Virus record (IMG/VR): IMGVR_UViG_3300027582_000007
Span: 1 to 39,020 of that record
Length of the DNA stretch: 39,020 nt
Source: a virus
Strand: one strand, 5' to 3'
In this document: piece after piece, positions 21,980 through 30,886 of the stretch
How the letters are laid out: the number at the start of each line of letters is the position of its first letter
How positions within the stretch are numbered: the stretch's first letter is position 1
Notes under the pieces: generated by a model
What the model saw: the letters and a program-made list of their open reading frames with translations, nothing else
The model's database searches: none
What the model was told of the DNA's origin: nothing
Made by a program: the position numbers and the translations under genes

Positions 21980-22215
21980 TGAGTGACGTTTCTCGATTCA
22001 ACAGCTTTATTAAGAAGGCCACTGACCAGAAGAAGTCTTCCCACAAGAACGTCAAGCAAGCCTTCAAAGAGTTTTCGGAGTACAGGGAGCAGCAGTCTGC
22101 TGCGACCCCTCCAGAAAAGAAACCTCGCAAGAGGAAACCTAAGCCAAAGCAACCCGTAAAGGACTTTAATGATGAGCGACCTAGAAACGATGGAACTGAA
22201 CGAAATACAAACTAA
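21979..22215 (+). CDS. Small basic protein of the head module
   Basis: 78 residues; its ATG overlaps the portal stop (TAATG). N-terminal charged helix (VSRFNSFIKKATDQ ... KQAFKEFSEYREQQ), then a Pro/Lys/Arg-rich tail (PEKKPRKRKPKPKQP), likely disordered and nucleic-acid or scaffold binding. No family recognised. It overlaps the next gene by 47 bases. Confidence 0.6.
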   Translation: MSDVSRFNSFIKKATDQKKSSHKNVKQAFKEFSEYREQQSAATPPEKKPRKRKPKPKQPVKDFNDERPRNDGTERNTN

Positions 22216-22435
22216 AGCAGATCAGGCTCAAAACCTGATGAACTCGCAAGTTTTTAACGAAGCGTTCCAGATGATGAACCAGGGGATAGTAGATCAGATA
22301 TTGCAAACTCCGGCTGAAGCACAAGAAGAGCGCGAAAGACTCTACTCAATGTTTAAGTCTGGGCAGATGTTCGTTCAGCAATTTGCTCAACTAATCAACA
22401 ACTTAGAGTTGCGTAAGCAACAAGATGGTGAGTAA
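22169..22435 (+). CDS. Small helical protein of the head module
   Basis: 88 residues (ATG at 22169, or at 22172, after AAAGGA at 22158-22163). NSQVFNEAFQMMNQGIVDQILQTPAEAQEERERLYSMFKSGQMF is a helical pattern I know from short proteins between portal and scaffold genes in aquatic podo- and siphophages (usual phrasing: ...FxxA.......E.W..T...D...RE.L......). Function unknown; a head-assembly partner is inferred. Confidence 0.7.
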   Translation: MMSDLETMELNEIQTKADQAQNLMNSQVFNEAFQMMNQGIVDQILQTPAEAQEERERLYSMFKSGQMFVQQFAQLINNLELRKQQDGE

Positions 22436-22436
22436 A

Positions 22437-23402
22437 ATGGCAGAAGTAGAAAACGAATTAGGAGAACAGACCCTAGAGGACTCTTCTGGTTCAAGCGAGA
22501 TCGACAGATTAACCGCGCTCTTGGAATCCGAGTTGGAACAACCCGAAGGTGAGGAAGAATCCGGTCAAGAGGCTGACGAAGCCGAAACGGTAGACGCAGA
22601 GTTTGAAGAGGCACCAGAAGAAGAAGCCCCCGAAGAGGAGGAGGTCGATAACGACCCAACCGATGATTCTGACGAGGAAAAATCTGAAGAGATGAAGTTT
22701 GAGGTTGATGGCGAAAGCTTAACAGCCGAAGAACTGAAACTTGGTTACCTCAGACAAAGCGACTACACAAAGAAGACGCAATTGGTAGCCGAGCAGCGGA
22801 AGGCTTTTGAAGCCCAAACCGAGCAGACCGAAGCAACCATGAACGCCCTTCTATCTGCCGCTAACGCAGACATTTCACGCTTTCAAGGTGTGAATTGGGA
22901 AGCTGTAGCCGTAGAAAATCCTGATCAGTATAAGCAAGCTAAAGCTGCTTTTGAGCAAACTCAGTCCACCTACAACTATATACAGGCGCAGGCGACTCAG
23001 TTTCAGGAACAACAACAGCAACAGAACGAGAACGCCCACAAAGAAGCTGCGGCTGAAAGTCTGACTGTTTTGAAAACGAATATCCCCAACTGGAATAACG
23101 ATCTGTACTACAAGATCGGGGATTTTGCTCAAAAAGATTTAGGTGTGACAGGTGAGGAGTTTAATCAAATCACCGACCACCGAGTCATAACAGCGTTGTG
23201 GAAAGCGATGCAGTTCGATCAGGCAAAACAGGTTACGGCTAAAAAGAAAATTAAGCCGTCACCAACTAAAACTTTGTCAGGTGGCAAAGCGGATTCTAGC
23301 AAAGCGGTTCAGTCCGAAAGCTCTCGTAAAACGCGAGAACGATTAAGAAAGTCCGGTACGTTAGACGATGCGGCTGCTGCCCTTTTGAATAGGATTAAAT
23401 AA
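22437..23402 (+). CDS. Scaffolding protein
   Basis: 321 residues from ATG 22437 (an upstream in-frame ATG at 22425 lacks a ribosome site). The first 95 residues are extremely acidic (runs of Glu, EEAPEEEEVDN), then FEVDGESLTAEELKLGYLRQSDYTKKTQ, a long Gln-rich helix (QEQQQQQNEN) and a basic C-terminus (KKKIKPSPTKTLSGGK, SRKTRERLRK) that would contact the capsid protein. Acidic, helical and directly before the capsid gene, it fits phage scaffolding proteins; the basic C-terminus resembles the P22 scaffold arrangement. Confidence 0.85.
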   Translation: MAEVENELGEQTLEDSSGSSEIDRLTALLESELEQPEGEEESGQEADEAETVDAEFEEAPEEEAPEEEEVDNDPTDDSDEEKSEEMKFEVDGESLTAEELKLGYLRQSDYTKKTQLVAEQRKAFEAQTEQTEATMNALLSAANADISRFQGVNWEAVAVENPDQYKQAKAAFEQTQSTYNYIQAQATQFQEQQQQQNENAHKEAAAESLTVLKTNIPNWNNDLYYKIGDFAQKDLGVTGEEFNQITDHRVITALWKAMQFDQAKQVTAKKKIKPSPTKTLSGGKADSSKAVQSESSRKTRERLRKSGTLDDAAAALLNRIK

Positions 23403-23403
23403 A

Positions 23404-24303
23404 ATGCCAACAGTATCAGGCACCCTCAAAACTTTTGATCAGGTCGGAAAGCGCGAAGACGTAGAAGACATCATTTACGATATCTCGCCAACAAACACAC
23501 CAATGCTTTCTAGCATCGGCTCTTCAACTGCGTCAGCTACTCTGCACCAATGGCTCCAAGACGAATTGGCTGCTGTGGCGGCGAATGCAAAAGTCGAAGG
23601 TTCCGATGCGGGTACAGCCTCTACGATCACTCAGACCGTAAAGACTGCTAACACGCAAATCTTTGACAAGGTAGTTCAGGTTTCTGGCACCGCAGAAGCA
23701 GTAGGCACCTATGGTCGCACCAGCGATCTAGCATACGCTATCGCTAAAGCCGGTAAGGAAATCAAGCGCGACATCGAGCACAGCTTCGTAGGCGCTGGAC
23801 AAGCTGGAACCGCTGGTAACGGCACAACTGCGCGTCAGTTAACTTCTGCTGCGAACCAGATCGCTTCTGCAACGACTAACACCGCTGGCTCGAATCGAGC
23901 ACTCAGCGAAGCATTGCTGTTAGACGTTTTGCAAAAGTGTTATGAGGAAGGTGGTGAGCCTAATCAGGTTCAAGTAACTCCTTCGCACTCTGTAACAGTT
24001 GCAGGTTTCGCGACAGCATCAGGCCGTCAGCGTGATTTCGCTACCGGAACTACTCTGGTGAACTCTGTGGACATAATTATAAGTCCATTCGGACAGGTAT
24101 CAGTCGTTCCTAACAGATTCCTCAATGCGAACACCGTGTTGGTTCTGGATACTGAGTATTGGTCACGCGCTGTACTTCGTCCGATGCAGACTGTTGTACT
24201 GGCTAAAACTGGTGACTCAGATCGAAGACAGATGCTTACCGAACTAACCTTGGTTTGTGAAAACGACAAGGCAAGCGGCAAGATCGACGCGCTAACTGCG
24301 TAA
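23404..24303 (+). CDS. Major capsid protein, DUF5309 (SU10-like)
   Basis: 299 residues. TFDQVGKREDVEDIIYDISPTNTPMLS at the start and KVVQVSGTAEAVGTYGRTSDLAYAIAKAGKEIKRDIEHSFVG in the middle are the signatures of DUF5309, the HK97-fold capsid family of SU10-like phages. The C-terminus ends at about residue 299 with DKASGKIDALTA. It starts 2 bases after the scaffold stop and is followed by a strong terminator at 24330-24359, which would set capsid mRNA apart from the tail genes. Confidence 0.9.
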   Translation: MPTVSGTLKTFDQVGKREDVEDIIYDISPTNTPMLSSIGSSTASATLHQWLQDELAAVAANAKVEGSDAGTASTITQTVKTANTQIFDKVVQVSGTAEAVGTYGRTSDLAYAIAKAGKEIKRDIEHSFVGAGQAGTAGNGTTARQLTSAANQIASATTNTAGSNRALSEALLLDVLQKCYEEGGEPNQVQVTPSHSVTVAGFATASGRQRDFATGTTLVNSVDIIISPFGQVSVVPNRFLNANTVLVLDTEYWSRAVLRPMQTVVLAKTGDSDRRQMLTELTLVCENDKASGKIDALTA

Positions 24304-24329
24304 AGTTTGCTCACTCCTCCCCTGAGCAA

Positions 24330-24359
24330 GTCTCCCCCTTCGGGGGGAGGCACCTTTTT
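24330..24359 (+). terminator. Intrinsic terminator after the capsid gene
   Basis: CTCCCCC (24332-24338), a TTCG tetraloop (24339-24342) and GGGGGAG (24343-24349) form a 7-bp GC-rich stem, extendable by a U-G and a G-C pair, followed by T5 (24355-24359) after four bases. Placed just after the capsid gene, it probably limits read-through into the tail genes, as in other phages with high capsid expression. Confidence 0.85.
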
Positions 24360-24409
24360 CTACGCCTGAGATTACAACTAACAAAGGTCAAAACTACACA
24401 GGGTTATAT

Positions 24410-24709
24410 ATGTCTGATTTAAAATCCCACATAGTTCACGACGAGATGGAAGACAAGTTGCATGTAGCGCATACGCAAGATGTCTCACCGATTATTTCCC
24501 AAAACATTCGGGACGCAAACGAAGTAGATAAGCACGCTAAGTGGGGGGACACAGCTAGAGTAGCGTCTATACCCGCCGTGGTTGTTATGGAGTGGATGAA
24601 AGAAGGGATCAATATGATGGCCCCAACTTACGAAGACCAGCAGAAAATAAAGAAAAAGCTGAACTCGCCTGAGTACGCATATTTAAGAACTAGAGGCGGT
24701 AGACTATGA
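24410..24709 (+). CDS. Conserved phage protein upstream of the adaptor gene
   Basis: 99 residues. SPIISQNIRDANEVDKHAKWGDTARVASIPAVVVMEWMKEGINMM and SPEYAYLRTRGGRL follow the pattern of small proteins next to capsid and adaptor genes in proteobacterial podoviruses (phrases RHVASIP.V...W and YAWLRT..G.L). Likely a head-completion or connector-associated protein by position. Its stop overlaps the next start by 4 bases (ATGA). Confidence 0.7.
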   Translation: MSDLKSHIVHDEMEDKLHVAHTQDVSPIISQNIRDANEVDKHAKWGDTARVASIPAVVVMEWMKEGINMMAPTYEDQQKIKKKLNSPEYAYLRTRGGRL

Positions 24710-25308
24710 GTCTTACAACTTATGACGGCCTGAAACTTTCAGTAGCCGACTGGCTTAACAGAGAAGACTTAACAAGCGTCATACCAGATTTCATAGAGCT
24801 TGCGGAGAATCGTATCTTCCATGAGCTTAGAGCGCCCATTAACGAGAAGACTGCGGACCTAACGCTAGGCGAGGACGGTTACGCTTCGGTTCCCTCTGAC
24901 TATTTAGAGGTCAAAGATCTCTTCTGGAACTACAACCCGTTGTCTCGCGTATCACTCACGCAGTTGCACAGTTACATAGATCGCAGCGGTGTTGCCCCAG
25001 AAGTTTTTGCAAGAGAGCAGTCTAAATTTCTTGTTTACCCAAACCCAACTCAAGTGGCGGGTGACACTTTGCGAATTATTTACTATTTCACCCCAGACAA
25101 TCTCTCCGCGACTTCAAGCACTAATTCTATATTCCAGACAGCGCCCGAACTCTATCTTTACGGCACATTAGTGGAAGCTGCTAATTACCTGGGCAGCGAC
25201 AGTTCTCGTTGGGAAGGAGCCTATCAGACGGCTATGGGCAGGGCGTTACAGCACGCCAAGACTTCAGAATACTCAGGAGCCTCGTCTCAGGTTCAACTAG
25301 GATATTAA
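24706..25308 (+). CDS. Head-tail adaptor protein (SU10/T7 gp11-like)
   Basis: 200 residues. TYDGLKLSVADWLNREDLTSVIPDFIELAENRIFHELR at the N-terminus is characteristic of phage adaptor proteins that dock beneath the portal, as does the beta-rich middle (DGYASVPSDYLEVKDLF, FLVYPNPTQVAGDTLRIIYYFTP) and the helical C-terminus (ELYLYGTLVEAANYLG ... GRALQHAKTSE). In podoviruses this ring joins portal and tail nozzle. Immediately precedes the main tail-fibre gene. Confidence 0.88.
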   Translation: MSLTTYDGLKLSVADWLNREDLTSVIPDFIELAENRIFHELRAPINEKTADLTLGEDGYASVPSDYLEVKDLFWNYNPLSRVSLTQLHSYIDRSGVAPEVFAREQSKFLVYPNPTQVAGDTLRIIYYFTPDNLSATSSTNSIFQTAPELYLYGTLVEAANYLGSDSSRWEGAYQTAMGRALQHAKTSEYSGASSQVQLGY

Positions 25309-25311
25309 GAT

Positions 25312-28053
25312 ATGGCCTCATTTTTCGAGCACATCGGTAGCGAAGTCGAGAGTGTAGCTGACGCTGCTGCACTGGCATCCAAGATTGCGGCAGAGGCAGC
25401 TCAAGTAGCAGCCGAAGCAGCGCGAGATTCTGCCGCTTCCAGCGCGTCTGATGCCTCAAATTCTGAGGCTACGGTAACCGCCTCGCAGAACGCAGCCGCC
25501 GCATCTGCAACTTCATCTGCAAGCTCCGCTGCGACCAGTACAACAAAGGCCGCAGAGAGCGCGTCATCTTCAGCCACAAGCTCAACAAAAGCCGCTGAAA
25601 GCGCGGCTTCCGCCGCTACCGCGACAACTAAAGCGTCAGAGGCATCTGCTTCTGCGGCTACAGCGACAACTAAGGCGGCAGAGGCCACCTCCGCACGCGA
25701 CGACATAACCGGACTGACCGCATCAACCGGCGCGGCGGGTTCATCCGCTTCATACAACAGCAGCACTGGTGTATTGAGCGTTCCGCGAGGCGACACCGGC
25801 GCTCAAGGTCCACAGGGTATACAAGGGCCAGCGGGTCAGGACTCTACCGTTGCAGGTCCGCAAGGGCCAGCGGGTCAGGACTCAACCGTTGCAGGTCCGC
25901 AGGGACCAGCAGGTCAGGACTCAACCGTTGCGGGTCCGCAAGGAAATCAGGGCATACAAGGCGTACAAGGCCTAGCCGGTAGCGATGGTAGCGATGGTAC
26001 ACAGTTCGACACTAACGTACTGAAGGTAGACGGCACCAATAATCGCGTAGGCATCAACGACACAACCCCATCCGTTAGCCTCGACGCTGCATCTAACACT
26101 GACGCTATTGCGGTGCCGGTTGGCACCACGGCGCAGCGACCCGCAGACGGCGCTGGTCGATTCCGATACAACAGCACCACACAAGCATTTGAGGGCTACA
26201 CCACCGAGTGGGGTTCAATCGCTGGAGGTGGCGGGACTAACACATTCACCACGGACAGCTTCACAGCGAACGGCTCGACCACGGGGTATGCGCTAAGTCA
26301 GGTTGTCTCTTCTGAAGGCTCTTTGTTGGTTTTCATCGACGGTGTTTTTCAAACGCAAGATGCCTATTCCATCGCAACCGCAAGCGGCGCTACCACGCTG
26401 ACATTTAGCGCGGCACCCGCCAACAACCGCAAGATTGTTGTCTACTCGGTAGCGGCAGCGGTGTCGGGATCAAATTTAAACATCGACAGCATGACGGGTG
26501 ATGGCTCTGACGTAACTCTTACGCTGTCTATAGCGCCGGTCAATTTGAACAACACAATAGTTACAATAGACGGCGTTTATCAAAGCAAGTCGAACTACAG
26601 TGTCTCTGGCACCACCCTGACCTTCTCAACCGCGCCGCCTTCTGGGTCTGCTGTTGAGGTTATGACGTTCACTCAGACAGAGATCAACGTGCCTGTTGAT
26701 AACACGGTCACCTCCGCTAAGTTGTCTGGTGCTTTGACTACCCCCAGTGACTTGACGGTTACTGGAGCACTGACAGTAGACACGAACACGCTGGTGGTTG
26801 ATGCGACGAATAACCGAGTGGGTATCAATAACTCGTCCCCAGTAGAGATGCTGACTGTGGGCAGCACTTCAGACACCAATGTCCGTGTACAGTTTTTAAG
26901 CAGTACGACAGGTGGTAACACAATACAATTTGGGGACGGCACTGGAGCAGGAGCTTACAGTGGTTATATAAATTACACGCACTCAGATGATGTTTTAGCG
27001 TTTGCAACAGGCGGCTCAGAACGTATGCGCATTTTAGGTGGCAGCGTGGGCATCGGGACTAGTTCACCAGATACGGGGCTTGATTGTGCCATAACAAATT
27101 ACACTTTTTCAGGCACAAACTACGATGTCTACGGTTTATTTGGTGCTACAAGCGGCGGAATACGATTGGGCGCGGACAGTAGTAATGGTGATTCTGTTAT
27201 AGGCACTACGGGAACAAACGACTTACAGTTTGTTACCTATAACGGTTCTAGCTGGGGCAGTAGAATGACCCTCAACAATACAGGCAACGTGGGGATTGGC
27301 ATGACTCCAAGTGCTTGGCACGCAAATTGGACTGCGTTGCAATTGGGGGCTACTGGTTTTGTAGGTCAATATCAAGCGGGAGCAACTGATATCACTGCAC
27401 TGGGCAGCAATGTGTTTTCTGACGGCGCATATAAATATCTTGAAACCGATGAGGCTGTTATTTACAAGCAGCAAAATGGAGAACATATATTTGATGTAGC
27501 AGCATCAGGTTCAGCAAACGCAGCAATAAGCTGGACAACGGCTTTGACAATAAACAATTCAGGCAGCGTGAATATTGGCAGCGGTGCGTCAATCTCTTCA
27601 GACGCAGATGCAGACAATCTTGTTATTCAAGAAAATGGCGCGGCTGGAATCACCATCGGATCGTCTGCTTCTTCGGTGGGTTCAATCAGATTTGCTGACA
27701 GCGGCAGCCCAAGAGCAGGGATGATTTATTATAATCATGTCGGCAACGAAATGCGCTTCTATACAAATGCAACAGAACACCTCCGCATATCCGCAGTCGG
27801 TGGTATCAGTGGCACAATGTTGAACGCTGATAATGGCGAGTATGTCGGCAACCTGAACGATCTGAAAAAAACCGGCTTTTACCGCAGCAGAAACACCAAC
27901 AGCAACAACCCCTCTGTCGCCTACTACTCAGTAATCGTATATGGCAATCAAAGCAACGTCACAGCCCAGATTGCAACTCTGTTGTCAGGGCCAGCAACGT
28001 ACGTTCGCAGCTTTAATACTTCATGGACTTCATGGGTGAGGATTGACGACTAA
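25312..28053 (+). CDS. Tail fibre protein with collagen-like repeats and C-terminal knob
   Basis: 913 residues. Residues about 1-130 are Ala/Ser/Thr-rich heptads (AAESASSSAT, AATTKAAEA) likely to form a trimeric coiled coil. Residues about 162-228 are collagen-like Gly-X-Y repeats (GAQGPQGIQGPAGQDSTVAG), including a 13-residue unit three times. Two related beta domains follow (VFIDGVFQTQDAYSI, VTIDGVYQSKSNYSV), then shaft repeats with NNRVGIN phrases, and the C-terminal GFYRSRN ... TYVRSFNTSWTSWVRIDD resembles the pyocin-knob tip of receptor-binding fibres. It probably mediates host recognition. Start overlaps no gene; the stop overlaps the next start. Confidence 0.9.
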   Translation: MASFFEHIGSEVESVADAAALASKIAAEAAQVAAEAARDSAASSASDASNSEATVTASQNAAAASATSSASSAATSTTKAAESASSSATSSTKAAESAASAATATTKASEASASAATATTKAAEATSARDDITGLTASTGAAGSSASYNSSTGVLSVPRGDTGAQGPQGIQGPAGQDSTVAGPQGPAGQDSTVAGPQGPAGQDSTVAGPQGNQGIQGVQGLAGSDGSDGTQFDTNVLKVDGTNNRVGINDTTPSVSLDAASNTDAIAVPVGTTAQRPADGAGRFRYNSTTQAFEGYTTEWGSIAGGGGTNTFTTDSFTANGSTTGYALSQVVSSEGSLLVFIDGVFQTQDAYSIATASGATTLTFSAAPANNRKIVVYSVAAAVSGSNLNIDSMTGDGSDVTLTLSIAPVNLNNTIVTIDGVYQSKSNYSVSGTTLTFSTAPPSGSAVEVMTFTQTEINVPVDNTVTSAKLSGALTTPSDLTVTGALTVDTNTLVVDATNNRVGINNSSPVEMLTVGSTSDTNVRVQFLSSTTGGNTIQFGDGTGAGAYSGYINYTHSDDVLAFATGGSERMRILGGSVGIGTSSPDTGLDCAITNYTFSGTNYDVYGLFGATSGGIRLGADSSNGDSVIGTTGTNDLQFVTYNGSSWGSRMTLNNTGNVGIGMTPSAWHANWTALQLGATGFVGQYQAGATDITALGSNVFSDGAYKYLETDEAVIYKQQNGEHIFDVAASGSANAAISWTTALTINNSGSVNIGSGASISSDADADNLVIQENGAAGITIGSSASSVGSIRFADSGSPRAGMIYYNHVGNEMRFYTNATEHLRISAVGGISGTMLNADNGEYVGNLNDLKKTGFYRSRNTNSNNPSVAYYSVIVYGNQSNVTAQIATLLSGPATYVRSFNTSWTSWVRIDD
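25825..25941 (+). repeat. 39-base tandem repeats encoding a collagen-like segment
   Basis: Three 39-base units (25825-25863, 25864-25902, 25903-25941) encode the 13-residue GPAGQDSTVAGPQ with a few synonymous differences. Tandem repeats of this kind can change copy number by recombination and so alter fibre length. Confidence 0.85.
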
Positions 28054-28388
28054 TGAAATACCTATTTTTCAAAGATGACGGGACTCTCCATATTCAGGCT
28101 AGAAAGCTCCACGCTGACCTAGTTTCTGAATTTCCGAACCCTATAGCTGTTGCTGACAATTATGTAACCACCGTTGCTGACGGCGAGGCAGACGAGGAAG
28201 GTATGCCTGCGCCCGTGCGAGAAAAAACTAAATCTGAAGTTGAGGCTGATATCACCTACTCAGAACGAAGAGCGGCTGCATACCCAAGCATCGAGGATCA
28301 GTTAGACAACATCTACCACAACGGCGTTGATGCTTGGAAGTCAGAGATAAAAGCAATCAAAGAAGCCAACCCAAAGGCTGGAGAATAA
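28053..28388 (+). CDS. Tail fibre assembly/chaperone-like protein
   Basis: 111 residues; start overlaps the fibre stop by one base. KYLFFKDDGTLHIQA at the N-terminus, then YPSIEDQLDNIYHNGVDAWKSEIKAIKEANPK, a phrase common in small proteins downstream of phage tail-fibre genes (YP.I.DQLD.L.H.G....... I..VK..YP). Some such proteins act as assembly factors of the preceding fibre. Role inferred from position and pattern. Confidence 0.7.
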   Translation: MKYLFFKDDGTLHIQARKLHADLVSEFPNPIAVADNYVTTVADGEADEEGMPAPVREKTKSEVEADITYSERRAAAYPSIEDQLDNIYHNGVDAWKSEIKAIKEANPKAGE

Positions 28389-28392
28389 TTAA

Positions 28393-29208
28393 ATGGCGCT
28401 AACAGAAATACCAAGTGAGCTGTCAAGTACTCCAAGTATTGTGGACGGAGGTAATGCCACTGCTATAACTATTGATAGTTCAGAAAATATTGGCTTAGGT
28501 GTCACAAATCCCGCTGACTACTACGCTGAAAACCTTGTAGTTGCTGCGGCAGACGAAGGGGGTATTACTATTGAATCCGCCACTACTGAAAAAACCTATT
28601 TGATGTTTGCTGATGGTACGTCTGGATCAGCAGCGTATCGTGGATTTATTGGGTATGACCACGGTGCTTCCCCTGAAATTATGAATATTGCTTGCTCAGG
28701 AGACATGAATTTTCTAACAGGTTCAAGTCAATCGGAAAAAGTACGCATTAAAGAAGCAGGTCAACTTATTGTTCCTGCTGGTGTGACGCTAGGAACAGGC
28801 GCGGGTGTTTATGCTGCGGGTAATACGCTGGATGACTATGAGGAAGGCGCATGGACACCTACTTTAGTTGGGTGTGACTCTGTAAATTTCTCTGGCGCAC
28901 CAGCACTGTATATCAAAATTGGTGCAATGGTTCATATTCAGTGGTACAGCAGCGGTTTCACGGTTGCAAATGCCGTTAGCGGCAATGCCAGAATCGCGAG
29001 CCTGCCTTTTACGCCAAAGTCCGGAAAATACTCTACAGCCTCTTTTGCTCACACACAGGCATTTACTAACAATAATGTACAAGCTTTCACAAATAGCAGT
29101 AATCCGGAATTATATTGCAGTACTAACGGTAACACTAGCGGCAATACTTGGTTAAATGGATTTCCCAGATACGTTATGGTTTCTTGCACTTACTATACGG
29201 ACGACTAA
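28393..29208 (+). CDS. Tail fibre or spike paralogue
   Basis: 271 residues. The N-terminus (MALTEIPSELSSTPSIVDGG, then NATAITIDSSENIGLG) matches that of the fibre encoded at 29537, suggesting a common virion anchor. The middle has SEKVRIKEAGQLIVPAGVTLG, typical of phage fibre shafts, and DDYEEGAWTPTLVGC is a widespread phage fibre phrase before a compact C-terminal beta domain (residues about 155-271). It probably forms a receptor-binding or adaptor fibre. Follows the assembly protein with a 4-base gap. Confidence 0.8.
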   Translation: MALTEIPSELSSTPSIVDGGNATAITIDSSENIGLGVTNPADYYAENLVVAAADEGGITIESATTEKTYLMFADGTSGSAAYRGFIGYDHGASPEIMNIACSGDMNFLTGSSQSEKVRIKEAGQLIVPAGVTLGTGAGVYAAGNTLDDYEEGAWTPTLVGCDSVNFSGAPALYIKIGAMVHIQWYSSGFTVANAVSGNARIASLPFTPKSGKYSTASFAHTQAFTNNNVQAFTNSSNPELYCSTNGNTSGNTWLNGFPRYVMVSCTYYTDD

Positions 29209-29269
29209 TTACAACCATAACCCTAGTGGACTCTAGGCACAGACAGTCCATACCAACAGGAGATAAAAA

Positions 29270-29533
29270 ATGGCACTTACAGAAGCAACAATAGAAGACA
29301 AGATTGAAGTAGTAGACTGCCAAGGCTGGAAAGCCATTCAAGTGCGAACTGCTACAGTAATTAGCAAAGATGACGTAGAGGTCAGTAGATCCTTTCATCG
29401 CCATGTCGTGATGCCTACAGACGATTGGTCTGGTGAATCCACAGAGGTAAAAGCCATGTGCGATACTTTCCATACATCAGATGCTATTGCGGCTTGCAAG
29501 GCTGCACAAGCCGCTAATGCTTTACCGGAGTAA
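29270..29533 (+). CDS. Small conserved protein within the fibre cluster
   Basis: 87 residues; ribosome site AGGAG (29260-29264). DKIEVVDCQGWKAIQVRTATVISKDDVEVSRSFHRHVVMP is a phrase I know from small phage proteins encoded among tail-fibre genes of aquatic phages; the C-terminus is Ala-rich (DAIAACKAAQAANAL). Function unknown. The 61 bases before it contain two small overlapping hairpins and no gene. Confidence 0.75.
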   Translation: MALTEATIEDKIEVVDCQGWKAIQVRTATVISKDDVEVSRSFHRHVVMPTDDWSGESTEVKAMCDTFHTSDAIAACKAAQAANALPE

Positions 29534-29536
29534 AAT

Positions 29537-30886
29537 ATGGCGCTAACAAAAGTTTCCAGAGGGCTGCTGTCAACCGGCATTGTTGACAACTCCAACGCCA
29601 CGGCGATTACTATTGATGCTAGTGAAAATGTTACGTTCTCTGGCACTCTTTCCCTACCAAACGCTAATGCCACAAATGAAATAAGCTTTACTGGCACTGA
29701 GTTTACCAACGTCCTATCCGCAACAACCAGTGGGTTTCAGTTTGGTACTACTGGCGCTGGTTATTTATCATTCTTGACTAACAACACAGAGAGCATGCGA
29801 ATAAACAGCGCAGGTAACGTGGGTATTGGCACTGATACTCCCACTTTAGCAGGGACTGGATATAGAGGTTTATCTATATCGGGGCCAACTGGTCAAGGAG
29901 CATCAATAACTCTCAAGAACTCTGCCGGCCACACTGCATACCTTTACTCCGAGAGGACAGGAGATGATTTCCTAATAGAAGCTACCGGCGATATAGTCCT
30001 TAGAGCAGGAGGCCCAGAACGCCTCCGAATACCTGCCGCTGGTGGTATTGATATCACTAATGGCAGCGTGGCTACTTCTGGCGACAATTATATTTATTCT
30101 TACTCTGGTGGCTCTAGCGGCGATGTGCGTTCAGGATTCAAGTTAGAAGGCTCTACTAATACGTTGGAGTTTTACTCTGGCGGCGCAGAACGCATAAGAC
30201 TGACAGCAGGAGGATCATTTCAGGCAAAAGGCAATAATAGCGGCTATATATCAAGTAGCGAATACCATCAGTTTTCAACAGACATAGCATCTGTCGCTAT
30301 GTATGTGTACAACCCAAATTCAGGCGGCGCTGGAATCATCATCAATGTTGGCAATGAAAGGAATAATTCAAATGGTTATTTCCTACGAGGCTATAGCAAT
30401 TCAGCAGCTAGAGATAACTTTTACGTCTACTCAAACGGTAATGTAGTAAACCGGAATAACAGCTTCGGTCCTTTATCTGATCAAAAACTAAAGCAAGACA
30501 TTGCAGACGCTAATAATCAGTGGGAAGACTTCAAAGCAATTAAATTCAGGAAGTTTAGGTTCAAGGATGACGTTATTGCTGACCCGAATACTCCCTATCA
30601 ACTCGGTGTGGTAGCTCAAGAGTTGGAAGCGGCGGGGCTAAATGGTCTTGTAAGTGAGTCCCCTGACAAAGAGTTTTACCAAAAAACTGTAACCGATGAT
30701 GATGGCAATGATGTTTTAGACGAAGATGGTAATGCTGTCACAGAGCAAAAAGAAAGATTGACAGGTGAGACTACTAAGTCTGTGAAGATGTCCATTCTTT
30801 ACGCAAAAGGCATGGTTGCGTTGCAAGAAGCAATGGAACGCATTGAAACCTTAGAGGCTAAAGTACAACAACTGGAGAACAATTAG
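29537..30886 (+). CDS. Tail fibre with S74 autoproteolytic chaperone domain
   Basis: 449 residues. N-terminal anchor related to the fibre at 28393 (SNATAITIDASENVT), shaft with NVGIGTDTPT and ERLRIPAAGGI, then the C-terminal intramolecular chaperone: GPLSDQKLKQDIADANN, VVAQELEAAG and a terminal coiled coil (ALQEAMERIETLEAKVQQLE). Ser314 and Lys319 correspond to the Ser-Lys dyad of peptidase S74 domains, which trimerise the fibre and then cleave themselves off. Cleavage before Ser314 would release about 136 residues. The mature fibre would then end in the shaft. Confidence 0.9.
   Translation: MALTKVSRGLLSTGIVDNSNATAITIDASENVTFSGTLSLPNANATNEISFTGTEFTNVLSATTSGFQFGTTGAGYLSFLTNNTESMRINSAGNVGIGTDTPTLAGTGYRGLSISGPTGQGASITLKNSAGHTAYLYSERTGDDFLIEATGDIVLRAGGPERLRIPAAGGIDITNGSVATSGDNYIYSYSGGSSGDVRSGFKLEGSTNTLEFYSGGAERIRLTAGGSFQAKGNNSGYISSSEYHQFSTDIASVAMYVYNPNSGGAGIIINVGNERNNSNGYFLRGYSNSAARDNFYVYSNGNVVNRNNSFGPLSDQKLKQDIADANNQWEDFKAIKFRKFRFKDDVIADPNTPYQLGVVAQELEAAGLNGLVSESPDKEFYQKTVTDDDGNDVLDEDGNAVTEQKERLTGETTKSVKMSILYAKGMVALQEAMERIETLEAKVQQLENN

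Noticed and set aside
25401-25796. 131-residue minus-strand open frame, Ala/Val-rich
   Set aside because: It is the complement of the Ala/Ser repeat codons of the main tail fibre and has no independent support.
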